From Lichenibacterium minor (GTDB lineage Bacteria > Pseudomonadota > Alphaproteobacteria > Rhizobiales > Beijerinckiaceae), in contig NZ_QYBB01000022.1 of NCBI RefSeq assembly GCF_004137685.1, forward strand, positions 1 through 64,000: DNA of 64,000 nucleotides, read 5' to 3'. Of the stretch, positions 15,470 through 23,412 are shown piece after piece. Numbering within the stretch: position 1 is the stretch's first letter; the number at the start of each line of letters is the position of its first letter. Both the position numbers and the translations under genes were made by a program. Below the pieces are notes generated by a model, which saw nothing but the letters and a program-made list of their open reading frames with translations, made no database searches and was not told the DNA's origin.

Positions 15470-16224
15470 ACATCTCCGGGCGGCGAGCCCTGGTGCTCGG
15501 CGGCAACCGCGGCATGGGCCTGGCCATCGCCAAGGCGCTGGCTACGGAGGGCGTACACGTCACCGTCGCGGCCCGCGACGTCATCGCGCTGACGAGCGCC
15601 GCGGCCGAGATGGGCGGTGGCGCCCGGGGCTTGCCGCTCGACCTCGCCGACACCGCCTCCCTCCCGGGTTTCGCCGCGGCCGTCGGCGCGGTCGACATCT
15701 TGGTCAACAACACCGGCGGCCCGCCCTACGGCGGCGCCGTCGGGCGGGAGCCGGAGGATTGGGAGGCGAGCTTCCGGTCGATGTCGCTCTCGGTGATCCG
15801 CCTGACCGACCTGTTCCTGCCCGCCATGCGGGCCGCTGGCTGGGGGCGGGTCCTCACGCTGGTCAGCACCGGCGCCGTGCAGCCGATTCCCGTGCTCGGC
15901 ATCTCCAACACGCTCCGCGCGGGGCTGATCGCCTGGTCGAAGTCCCTGGCCCCCGAGGTCGCCCGCGACGGCGTCACCGTCAACGCGTTGATGCCGGGTC
16001 GGATCGGCACCGATCGCGTGCACCTGACGGACGAGGCCACGGCGGCGCGCGAGGGCCTCGCCGTGGAGGCCGTGCGGCAGCGGTCCTGGGCGCAGATCCC
16101 TATGGGCCGCTACGGCACGCCGGAGGAGGTCGCCAGCGTGGCGGCCTTCGTCTGCAGCGACCTCGCCGCCTACGTCACCGGTGCGGTATTCCGGGTGGAC
16201 GGGGGCTTCGTGCGCCATGTGTGA
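15460..16224 (+). CDS. SDR-family NAD(P)-dependent oxidoreductase
   Basis: The 254-residue classical short-chain dehydrogenase has a Rossmann motif (LVLGGNRGMGLAIAKALA, residues ~11-28), an NNTGG variant of the NNAG motif (VDILVNNTGGPPYGGAV), a Ser-less variant around STGAVQPIPVLGISNT where Tyr-x-x-x-Lys would be expected, and a C-terminal RYGTPEEVASVAAFVCSD...VDGG block. The usual YxxxK catalytic pair is replaced: the region reads SNTLRAGLIAWSKSL, with the Lys kept but Ser/Asn at the Tyr position. This is typical of an SDR subgroup with the same divergence, so its activity may differ. It overlaps the hydantoinase gene and is translated from ATG 15460. Confidence 0.88.
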   Translation: MDLNISGRRALVLGGNRGMGLAIAKALATEGVHVTVAARDVIALTSAAAEMGGGARGLPLDLADTASLPGFAAAVGAVDILVNNTGGPPYGGAVGREPEDWEASFRSMSLSVIRLTDLFLPAMRAAGWGRVLTLVSTGAVQPIPVLGISNTLRAGLIAWSKSLAPEVARDGVTVNALMPGRIGTDRVHLTDEATAAREGLAVEAVRQRSWAQIPMGRYGTPEEVASVAAFVCSDLAAYVTGAVFRVDGGFVRHV

Positions 16225-16246
16225 CCGCCCTACGGAGACTCCAGGC

Positions 16247-16675
16247 ATGATGCTCCGCCCCGCGGTCAAGCTCACCCACGAGGGGGCGCGTAACGTCCTC
16301 GACGCCGCCGTTGCGGCTGCCGCCGCGATGGGCGTGCCGCAATGCGTCGCTGTGGTGGACGAGGGCTGCAACCTGCTGGCCTTCCTGCGGATGGACGGCG
16401 CGCGGGTACTCTCGGTCGAGAGTGCCATCCGCAAGGCCATGACGGCCGCCACCACGGGCCAGCCGAGTGGGCTGCTTTCGGCCGAGAAGGCTCCGGCCCT
16501 CGCCGCCGCCACCGACGGGCGCATGACGAAACTGAAGGGCGGGCTGCCGCTCCTCGTCGACGGGCAGGTGGTGGGTGGCATCGGGGTCGGGTCGGGCTCG
16601 GGCGACCAGGACCTGGAGGTGGCCGAGGCGGCCGTCGCAGCCTTCCACGCCCTGCTGAGGGAGGAGCCGTCATGA
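16247..16675 (+). CDS. GlcG/HbpS-family heme-binding-like protein
   Basis: The 142-residue protein matches the GlcG/HbpS/PduO-C fold: THEGARNVLDAAVAAAAAMG at the N-terminus, CVAVVDEGCNLLAFLRMDGA in the core strand, SVESAIRKAMTAATTGQPSG, then KGGLPLLVDGQVVGGIGVGS and the closing helix. Members are small cytoplasmic or periplasmic proteins found in operons for glycolate, propanediol and other catabolism; some bind heme or corrinoids, others have no known ligand. ATG 16247 follows the SDR stop by 22 bp. Its ATGA overlap with the ABC ATPase start implies tight co-translation. Exact role here unknown. Confidence 0.85.
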   Translation: MMLRPAVKLTHEGARNVLDAAVAAAAAMGVPQCVAVVDEGCNLLAFLRMDGARVLSVESAIRKAMTAATTGQPSGLLSAEKAPALAAATDGRMTKLKGGLPLLVDGQVVGGIGVGSGSGDQDLEVAEAAVAAFHALLREEPS

Positions 16676-17520
16676 GCCTCGCCGTGGCGGTTGAATTTCT
16701 CACCCCGATGCCGGCGCGGCGCATCGTCCAGCTCGAGGACGTCAAGGTGCGCTTCGGTGCTGGCCCCACCTCCTTCCTGGCGCTCGACCGCACCAGCCTC
16801 ACCGTGCATGCCGGCGACTTCGTCGCCATGGTGGGTCCCTCGGGCTGCGGCAAGTCGACGATCCTGAAACTCGTCACGGGCCTGCTGCGCCCGACCGAGG
16901 GCGAGGTCTTTGTGGCGGGCCGGCAGGTCGGCGCCGAGCGGGTCGGCGTCGGCATGGCGTTCCAGAACCCCACCATGCTGCCCTGGCTGACCATTCGCCA
17001 GAACGTCATGCTGCCGCTGAAGATTGTCGAGCCTTACCGCTCCGCCTTCCGCGCCGAGAAGAACGGCGCCTTCCGCGACCGCGCCGAGGCGCTGCTCGCC
17101 AAGGTGGGGCTGTCGGGCTTCGGCGACCGGCGCCCCTGGGAACTGTCGGGCGGCATGCTGCAGCGCGCCAACCTGTGCCGCGCCCTCATCCACGAGCCGA
17201 AGCTGCTGATGCTCGACGAGCCCTTCGGAGCGCTCGACCAGTTCACCCGCGAGGAGCTCTGGTCGATCCTGCAGGCGCTGTGGATGGAAGCGCGCCCGAC
17301 CGTCTTCCTCGTCACGCACGACCTGCGCGAGGCGGCCTTCCTGGCGACGCGTATCTTGGTGATGAGCGCCCGGCCCGGGCGCGTCGTCGAGGACCGGGAC
17401 GTGGGCTTCGTCCGGCCGCGCACCATCGACACCACCTACGAGGAGGGCTTCACGGCCCTGACCCACGGGCTGCGCTCGTCCATCATGGCGGCCCGACAAA
17501 GCGAGGCGAAAGCGTCATGA
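16672..17520 (+). CDS. ABC transporter ATP-binding protein (SsuB/TauB type)
   Basis: The 282-residue ATPase has Walker A GPSGCGKST (residues ~54-62), Q-loop MAFQNPTMLPWLTIRQNVML, signature LSGGMLQRANLCRAL (~159-173), Walker B LLMLDEPFGALD and the H-loop VFLVTHDLREAAF. It is closest to the nitrate/sulfonate/taurine subfamily, matching the NMT1-type binding protein and the permease of this operon. An extended C-terminal region (VGFVRPRTIDTTYEEGFTAL) is usual for this subfamily. Start ATG 16672 overlaps the GlcG stop and its own stop overlaps the permease ATG (ATGA in both cases). Confidence 0.93.
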   Translation: MSLAVAVEFLTPMPARRIVQLEDVKVRFGAGPTSFLALDRTSLTVHAGDFVAMVGPSGCGKSTILKLVTGLLRPTEGEVFVAGRQVGAERVGVGMAFQNPTMLPWLTIRQNVMLPLKIVEPYRSAFRAEKNGAFRDRAEALLAKVGLSGFGDRRPWELSGGMLQRANLCRALIHEPKLLMLDEPFGALDQFTREELWSILQALWMEARPTVFLVTHDLREAAFLATRILVMSARPGRVVEDRDVGFVRPRTIDTTYEEGFTALTHGLRSSIMAARQSEAKAS

Positions 17521-18296
17521 CGGTCACGGCCCGCCTGCGCGAGCACCTGAACTCCGCCCTCCTGATCGCGGGCATCTTCGTCGCCTGGGAACTGGCCTGT
17601 CTGCTTTTCCACGTCAGCCCCATCGTGCTGCCGCGCCCGAGCCAGGTCGTCTCGACGCTCGTGGTCGACATGCCGGCGCTGTGGCCCAACATCCTGCAGA
17701 CGCTGTTCACCACCCTTGTCGGCTTCGTCGGCGGCATGACGATCGGCGTCCTGCTGGGCGTCCTCGTCGGCGTGTCCCGCACCGCCTACAACACCGCCTA
17801 TCCGCTGCTCGTCGGCTTCTCGTCGATCCCCAAGGTCGCGGTGGTTCCTATCTTCGTGCTGTGGTTCGGGTCCGGCACCATCCCGGCGGTGCTCACCGCC
17901 ATGACGACTTGCCTGTTCCCGATCGTGGTCAACGTGGCGACCGGCCTCGCCACCACCGAGCCCGAGATGGAGGACGTTCTCAAGGCGCTGGGCGCCACCC
18001 GCTGGCAGGTGCTGTGGAACGTCGGCCTACCCCGCGCCATGCCGTACTTCTTCGCCTCGCTGAAGATTGCCGTCACCCTCGCCTTCGTCGGGACAGTGCT
18101 GTCCGAGACCGTGGCGTCCAACAGCGGTATCGGCACCGTGATGATGATGGCCAGCGCCAATTTCGACGTGCCCCTCGCCTTCGCGGGCCTCTTCGCCCTG
18201 GCGATCCTCGGCATCATCCTCTACGCGGTCTTCGCTGTGATCGAGCATCGCATTTGCGGGTGGGCGAGCCGAAAGACCGAACTCGCCACAGGTTGA
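17517..18296 (+). CDS. ABC transporter permease (SsuC/TauC type)
   Basis: The 259-residue inner-membrane protein has about six hydrophobic segments (LLIAGIFVAWELACLLFH; TLVGFVGGMTIGVLLGVLVG; PLLVGFSSIPKVAVVPIFVL; the C-terminal VPLAFAGLFALAILGIILYA). It carries the BPD_transp_1 EAA-like loop EPEMEDVLKALGATRWQVLW, then NVGLPRAMPYFFASLKIAV. It forms the channel with the ATPase upstream and completes the importer. The operon ends here, and no hairpin terminator is obvious in the following 100 bp. Confidence 0.93.
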   Translation: MTVTARLREHLNSALLIAGIFVAWELACLLFHVSPIVLPRPSQVVSTLVVDMPALWPNILQTLFTTLVGFVGGMTIGVLLGVLVGVSRTAYNTAYPLLVGFSSIPKVAVVPIFVLWFGSGTIPAVLTAMTTCLFPIVVNVATGLATTEPEMEDVLKALGATRWQVLWNVGLPRAMPYFFASLKIAVTLAFVGTVLSETVASNSGIGTVMMMASANFDVPLAFAGLFALAILGIILYAVFAVIEHRICGWASRKTELATG

Positions 18297-18602
18297 ACAT
18301 GAGCGCATCCCGGGCAGGGAAAGTGTTCTTTCGATTTCAGCTTTGGCCTGTTCTGCTGATCAGGAGTACGGGCTTCATCGCCTGGACTTTCCCAATGTGA
18401 CGTCTTCGACGGTGGCCGGCCCTGCTTCGAAGCAGCTGCTCAGTGCGACCGGCCGGAATCGACCCATGCCGGGCGTTGTGTATCGGTGTAGCGCTCCTCT
18501 GAAGCGGTCGTTCGCAAGTCCTGATGCGACAGCTCATGTCGAATCAGCGATGTGTCGTCTCTTCTCGCCTTGAACACGCTGCGCTCAGTCGGCTTCGTGC
18601 CT
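18297..18602. other. Intergenic, nothing recognised
   Basis: About 300 bp between the permease gene and a small membrane-protein frame. Short frames are present on both strands but none has a start site, composition or motif that supports a gene. Confidence 0.4.
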
Positions 18603-18788
18603 ATGGCCACCCTCGTTGCCGCGGCCGCCAACGCACTCACCATCCTGTCCATAGCGGCGTTCGGCCTCGGCCTCGACTTCCTGGTGGTGACCAGAGCGGG
18701 GCTGTGCGTCGCCGGTGCGGCGACGCTGTCTCTCGCGGCCCTTGGCGCGCTGAGCCTCGGCCCGATCCGCGTCCTCGGACTCGCCTGA
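18603..18788 (+). CDS. Possible small membrane protein
   Basis: From ATG 18603, 61 residues are almost entirely hydrophobic: MATLVAAAANALTILSIAAF, then GLGLDFLVVTRAGLCVAGAA and TLSLAALGALSLGPIRVLGL. Two transmembrane helices could form. A GTG at 18552 would add 17 residues. No family is recognised and there is no clear ribosome-binding site, so it may be chance. It lies 70 bp before a broken sulfite-oxidase-like gene and could have been its membrane partner. Confidence 0.35.
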   Translation: MATLVAAAANALTILSIAAFGLGLDFLVVTRAGLCVAGAATLSLAALGALSLGPIRVLGLA

Positions 18789-18858
18789 ATGCCCTGCCGG
18801 CTCGGCCGCAACCGGGGACCGCCCCGAACCATTCCGCCCGCAGCCCGAGGAGGATCCC

Positions 18859-19899
18859 GTGTTCAACCCGTTCCGCAAACATCCTGAGTTGATTGTGCAC
18901 GGCGCCTATCCGCTCAATGCGGAGCCGCCGCTGCCGAAGCTCCGCGACAGCTATCTGACCCCGCAGGATCTCCTCTACGTGCGCTCGCATGGCGACATCC
19001 CCAGGCTCGACGGCGCGGCCCACCGCGTGAACGTCGGGGGCCGGGTAGCGCGGAAGCTGTTCCTGTCGCTCGCCGACGTGCGCGTCATGCCGTCCCGCAC
19101 GGTGCGGGCCGTGATGCAGTGTGCCGGCAATCGCCGCCCCGACCTGCGCGCCGTGAAGCCCGTCAAGGGCGACCCCTGGGCCGCGGGCGCCATCGGCTGC
19201 GCGGACTGGACCGGCGCGCCGCTCGCCGCCGTGTTGGAAGTCGCTGGCGCCGAAGCGGGCGATGGGCTGCACGTCGCTTTCACGGGCGCCGACGTCTGCC
19301 AGCCGAGCGACGGCGGCGCGCAGTGCGGCGTGTCACTGCCGATGTCGAAGGCGCTTCACCCCGACACGCTGATGAACTACGCGATGAACGGCGAGCCGCT
19401 CGCCTCCGAGCACGGCTTCCCACTGCGGATCGTCTCGCCGGGTTGGGCAGGGGTTCGCAGCCCGAAGTGGCTCAGCGCGATCTCGGTGCAGGACCGCCCG
19501 ACTGGCGCCCATTAGCAGGCTGCAGACTACAAGCTGATCCCGCCCGACATGCGTCCAGACACCGAAGACCTTTCGCGCGGGCTGACTATCGAGGCCATGC
19601 CGCTCAACTGCGCCGTGACATCGCCTGGGCCCGGGGCCGAGCCGAAGGCGGGGCGCGTCGACGTCTCGGCCGACGGCGGCCGGACCTGGACGTAGGCGAC
19701 TCTCGAGGGCCACGGCGCCTTGCGCTGGGGCTGGACCTTCTGGCTCGGCACGCTGGACCTGTAGCCCGGAGATCACGAGATCTGTGCCCGCGCCTGGGAC
19801 GCGGCCGGCCAAACGCAGCCGGCGCTGCCCGACGATACCTGGAACTTTAAGGGCTACATGTCCGCCGCCTGGCACCGCCTTCGCGTGACGGCCGCGTGA
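18859..19899 (+). pseudogene. Sulfite-oxidase-family molybdopterin oxidoreductase with three in-frame TAG codons
   Basis: A single frame of 346 codons reads as a full sulfite oxidase/SorA-type enzyme: VHGAYPLNAEPPLPKLRDSY, GDIPRLDGAAHRVNVGG, the catalytic-Cys motif VMQCAGNRRPD (residue ~90), FTGADVCQPSDGGAQCGVSL, PLRIVSPGWAGVRSPKWLSA, and a C-terminal dimerisation domain (ADYKLIPPDM, GRVDVSADGGRTWT, WTFWLGTLDL, ICARAWDAAGQTQPALPDDT). Three TAG codons interrupt it at 19513, 19693 and 19762, with no frameshift. Each sits where the family would have a Trp or Gln codon (TGG or CAG), so each is one G-to-A or C-to-T step. The first 218 residues, with the active-site Cys, could still be made, but without the dimerisation domain. 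Confidence 0.82.
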
Positions 19900-20211
19900 C
19901 CACAGCGCAGCCCGACGCCTCGGGCGACGACGGCCCGGCTGCCCGAAGCAGCCGAACCGGACACAGCGCGGTCCTGCCGCGAACCGAGCCTTCCTGTCGA
20001 CCCGATCGGGACGCGGGACATCTGCGGGCCGCGCTCCCGAACAGCCGTTCGAGGAACGCTGCCCCGCTGCCCCACGCACCGTGCGCAGCGCACCGATTCG
20101 AACCCCGGGCATCGGTGCCCCGAGCGGACGTCACCCGTCCGATTCCCCCGCGGGCCCGAGCGAACGCCGTCGGCCGCACGGGTGGAACCTCGTCCCGCGC
20201 AGGGGCACGCT
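19900..20211. other. Intergenic, nothing recognised
   Basis: 312 bp between the broken sulfite-oxidase-like gene and the end of the GMC oxidoreductase gene, which converge here. Composition is GC-rich with no recognisable frame. A TTCGAAC stretch near 20098 recalls a tRNA T-loop but does not fold into a tRNA. Confidence 0.4.
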
Positions 20212-21912
20212 TCACCCCAATCCGAACCCGGCGGCGATCTTCTCGGCCCCCATGATGACGGGGATGTTGGTGTTGGCGCTGGGGAGACGCGGCATGATCG
20301 AAGCGTCCGCCACCGTCAGCCCTTCCAAGCCGATGACGCGTCCTCCGGGGTCGACGACGGCTTCGAGGTCGTGAACTCGCCCCATCCGGCAGGTCCCGCT
20401 GGCGTGCCAGACGCCGAAGACGTTGCCGCGGACGTAGTCGTCGAGGTCGTCACCCGCGCGGCACAGCGACGCCAGTTCGGCTCCCCCCGTGAGAGTGCGC
20501 AGCATCAGCCGTCGGAGCGGTGGGGGGCCGTCGAGCAGGCGCGCCAGCACCGCCGTCAAACGCGCATTGCGCGGCGACACCGCGCTGAGCCGCTTGATCG
20601 CAGGAGAGAAGCTCGCCGGGAAAAGCTCACGGGGGTTCGGATTGAGGTGCGGCGACACGGCGAGGCCGACCAGCATGCGGACGCCCGAGGCGAGGCGGTC
20701 GAGGTCGCGCGGGTCCGACAGGAGGCCGAGGTCGATGTCCGGCGATCCCACGGGGTCCGACGGACGGAGGCGGAGCCGTCCGACCGAATGGGGCTGGTTC
20801 ACCCATAGGAAGTAGAGGCCCAGGCTCCGGCCGAGCGCGTGCCAGCCACCCCGCGCCGCGGCCGTGAGGTACATGTCCGAAGCGCTGCCGCCGGGCCGCC
20901 CGGACGAGTAGCGCAGGGCGAGGAAACTCGCCCTTCGATAGTCGTCGGAGAGCCGCAGGGCGCGCGGCAGGTATTGGGCGATGGTCAGCGCGGGGTGGTC
21001 GCGCAGGTTGGCGCCGACGCCGGGCCGGTCGGCCACCACAGCGATCCCGCAGTCCCGGAGGTGTGCGGCGGGCCCGATGCCGGCCCGCAGCAGCAGGGTC
21101 GGTGAATGGAGGGCGCCGGCGCAGAGCACGACGTGCCGCGCCCTGACGGCCCGGTCGGAGCCGTCCGGGCGACGCAGGACCGCGCCCGTCACGCGGCGTC
21201 CCTCCGTCGAGAGCGCCCGGACTTCCGTCTCGGCCGAGATGACGAGGTTCGGGCGCGCGCGCGTCGCCGCATCGAGGTAGGCGGCGGCGGCCGACACCCG
21301 GGCGTCGTCCCGGTTGGAGAAGGCGGTGGGGAACAGCCCGTCGGCGAAGTCGCCGTTCTGGTCGGCGCGGCGCGGCAGGCCGCTCGCGTCGAAGGCCCGG
21401 GCGGCGGCTTGAGCGAAGGGCGGCCAGTCGGCTTCGAGGATGCGCCTGATCGGCAGCGGCCCGTCCCGGCCGTGCAGCGGGCCGCCGAAGTCGAGGTCCG
21501 TTTCCAGCTTGCGAAAGAAGGGCAGCACGTTGTCCCAGCCCCAGCCGGTGGCGCCGAGCGCCGCCCAGGCGTCGTAGTCGCGCGGCAGGCCCCGGTTGGC
21601 GGACTGGACGTTGATGCTCGACGAGCCGCCCATGACCCGGCCTTGCTCGTAGGCGCGCCGCCTTGGGCGGCCGGCCGCGTCCGTCGTGGCGACGGCGTCG
21701 AGGCCGGGCCAGACGTAGCGTTCGCCGTGGAACAGCGGCATGGGATAGCTGTCGAGGATCTCGGGCGGCACCCGCCCGGGCGGCGTGTCGACGCCGGCCT
21801 CCGCCAGCAGCACGCGGCGGCCCGGATCTGCCGACAGGCGGTTCGCCATCACGCATCCGGCCGATCCGCCGCCGATCACGAGCACGTCGACCTCGGAAGG
21901 CAGCTCAGCCAT
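20212..21912 (-). CDS. GMC-family FAD-dependent oxidoreductase (choline-dehydrogenase-like)
   Basis: The 566-residue flavoprotein has the GMC signatures: FAD motif VLVIGGGSAGCVMANRLSAD (residues ~11-30), the first GMC signature GRVMGGSSSINVQSANRG, an ATRARPNLVISAETEV segment, and the C-terminal GVWHASGTCRMG with the catalytic His plus NTNIPVIMGAEKIAAGFG. Members oxidise primary or secondary alcohols (choline, glucose, aryl alcohols) to aldehydes or ketones. No signal peptide is apparent. It overlaps the UbiD gene by 8 bp, so the two are co-expressed. In the context of an aromatic-acid cluster an aryl or alicyclic alcohol is a plausible substrate; this is inference. Confidence 0.93.
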   Translation of the reverse strand: MAELPSEVDVLVIGGGSAGCVMANRLSADPGRRVLLAEAGVDTPPGRVPPEILDSYPMPLFHGERYVWPGLDAVATTDAAGRPRRRAYEQGRVMGGSSSINVQSANRGLPRDYDAWAALGATGWGWDNVLPFFRKLETDLDFGGPLHGRDGPLPIRRILEADWPPFAQAAARAFDASGLPRRADQNGDFADGLFPTAFSNRDDARVSAAAAYLDAATRARPNLVISAETEVRALSTEGRRVTGAVLRRPDGSDRAVRARHVVLCAGALHSPTLLLRAGIGPAAHLRDCGIAVVADRPGVGANLRDHPALTIAQYLPRALRLSDDYRRASFLALRYSSGRPGGSASDMYLTAAARGGWHALGRSLGLYFLWVNQPHSVGRLRLRPSDPVGSPDIDLGLLSDPRDLDRLASGVRMLVGLAVSPHLNPNPRELFPASFSPAIKRLSAVSPRNARLTAVLARLLDGPPPLRRLMLRTLTGGAELASLCRAGDDLDDYVRGNVFGVWHASGTCRMGRVHDLEAVVDPGGRVIGLEGLTVADASIMPRLPSANTNIPVIMGAEKIAAGFGLG

Positions 21913-23302
21913 GGGTCAGCCCCGCGGCGGCGCGCCAGTCGGCGGCGGGGTCGATGACGGCGGCGAGGTCCATCTCCGCTTGGCCCGGGACCGCGATGCG
22001 CTTGAACTTCATGGGCGGCGCGCCGACCGGCACGGTGGCGTCGAGGCCCATCTTGGCGCCGACGCCGTCGCGGGCCGAGGGGTCGAGCTTCGAGCCTTGC
22101 GCTTCCGCGACGACGACGAGGTCGCGGTCGGCCTGGAACCGAGTCGCCACCGCCCATTCCACCTCTTGCGGATCATGGATGTCGACGTCGGTGTCCACCA
22201 CCACGGCATGTTTGATGTCGTAGTGAGCCGCGAAGGCGCCGAGCAGGACGTTTTTGCCCTCTCCGTCCTGCGTCTTCCGCAATTTGACGTAGAGATGGTA
22301 GCGGCCGACCCCGCCGAGCGACAGGTGGACGTCCTCGACCCCCGGAAAGCTGCGCCGCAGCGCGGCCAGGATGGTCGCCTCGCGCGGGATGGCGCCCAGC
22401 AGCAGGTGTTCGAGGCCGCCCCCCACGATCATGTGGAAGATCGGAGCCTCGCGGTGCGTCACGGCGTCGACCTGCATCACGTGCCGCTTGGCGCGCTCGC
22501 CGTAATATTGCGGGAACTCGCCGAAGGGCCCCTCGGGCTCGCGCACCTCGGGCAGCAGGCGTCCCTCGATGACGATCTCGGCCTCGGCCGGGACGCGGAC
22601 GCCGTTGGTGAGGCACCTGACGACGTCGAGCGGCGCGCCCGTCAGCGTGCCCGCGATCTCGAGCTCGTCGTGGCCGAGCGGCACGATGGCCTGCGACGCC
22701 AGGAGGCAGGCGGGATCGACGCCCACCACCAGCGCCACTTCGAGCCCCCGGCCGGCCGCCTCCGCCTTGCGGTAGAAGCTGTCGGTGTGGCGGGGTAGGA
22801 CTAGCACGCCGATGCGGTCCGGCGCGCTGATCTGACAGCGCAGGATGGCCACGTTCTGCACCCCCGTCTCGGCGTCGCGCGAGATCATCAGGCCGGCCGA
22901 GATGTAGGGGCCGCTGTCGTGCTCGTTCAGCGTCGGCACCGGCAGGAGCTTCAGGAGATCGATGCCGTGCCGGTGGACGACCTCCTGGGCGGGGCCGCCC
23001 GGCAGCTCGCGCCACGGCATCGGGTCGGCGGCGGCCCGGGTGAAATGGGCGACGAGGGCGTCCTCGGTCGTGCCGAGCGCTTCGGCCATCCAGGCCCGGC
23101 TCGACACGAGCCCCGACACGATCGTGCCCTCGCCGCCGCCGGGCCGCGGGAACAGCGTGGCGCGCGTGCCGTCGAGACGGTTGGCGACGGCGGCGGCCTC
23201 GTGCTTCAGGCCGATGCCCGGGCGGGCCACGGCGAGCCGCCCGTCGGCCGACAGACGCTGAAGCCACGCGCGGAGCGATCGGACGGGGGCGGTTCGGCTC
23301 AT
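21905..23302 (-). CDS. UbiD-family prenyl-FMN-dependent (de)carboxylase
   Basis: The 465-residue protein shows UbiD/Fdc1 motifs: N-terminal domain RSLRAWLQRLSADGRLAVAR, PISAGLMISRD-like strand (YISAGLMISRDAETGVQNVA), the prenyl-FMN pocket region IGVLVLPRHTDSFYRKAEA, LEVALVVGVDPACLLASQA, and the catalytic REPEGPFGEFPQYYG block holding the Glu residues of the Arg-Glu-Glu triad. UbiD enzymes reversibly decarboxylate aromatic and unsaturated acids and need prenyl-FMN made by UbiX, encoded nearby on the other strand. Start ATG 23302 is chosen since upstream residues to 23401 have no homology. Divergent from the LysR gene with a LysR-type site between them. Confidence 0.93.
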   Translation of the reverse strand: MSRTAPVRSLRAWLQRLSADGRLAVARPGIGLKHEAAAVANRLDGTRATLFPRPGGGEGTIVSGLVSSRAWMAEALGTTEDALVAHFTRAAADPMPWRELPGGPAQEVVHRHGIDLLKLLPVPTLNEHDSGPYISAGLMISRDAETGVQNVAILRCQISAPDRIGVLVLPRHTDSFYRKAEAAGRGLEVALVVGVDPACLLASQAIVPLGHDELEIAGTLTGAPLDVVRCLTNGVRVPAEAEIVIEGRLLPEVREPEGPFGEFPQYYGERAKRHVMQVDAVTHREAPIFHMIVGGGLEHLLLGAIPREATILAALRRSFPGVEDVHLSLGGVGRYHLYVKLRKTQDGEGKNVLLGAFAAHYDIKHAVVVDTDVDIHDPQEVEWAVATRFQADRDLVVVAEAQGSKLDPSARDGVGAKMGLDATVPVGAPPMKFKRIAVPGQAEMDLAAVIDPAADWRAAAGLTHG

Positions 23303-23374
23303 GAGGCTCCTCCAGGCGACGATCTCGCGTGTCTTCCGGGGATCAGCGGTAAACCGCGTTTGGGGCGCTGAAAA

Positions 23375-23389
23375 ATCAGGAATAATGAT
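23375..23389. promoter_or_regulatory. LysR-type T-N11-A operator
   Basis: The 15-mer starting ATC and ending GAT (AT-rich centre) satisfies the T-N11-A consensus with dyad symmetry. It lies between the divergent ubiD and LysR genes, 24 bp before the LysR start, the usual place for an auto-regulatory and activating LysR site. Proposed from motif and position. Confidence 0.5.
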
Positions 23390-23412
23390 CCGCGCCATCA
23401 CGGGGACGGGCC

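Noticed and set aside
15433..17499. 688-codon minus-strand frame opposite the SDR/GlcG/ABC genes
   Set aside because: It lies opposite three well-supported genes with overlapping starts and has no recognisable domain.
18859..19899. Recoding of TAG as a sense codon in this organism
   Set aside because: TAG is used as a normal stop elsewhere in the window (for example at 1106-1108, 3913-3915, 25095-25097), and no suppressor tRNA is seen. Pseudogenisation or sequencing bias is more likely.
20085..20125. tRNA-like T-loop (GATTCGAACCCC) near 20098
   Set aside because: Arms on either side do not pair into a T-stem or an acceptor stem.
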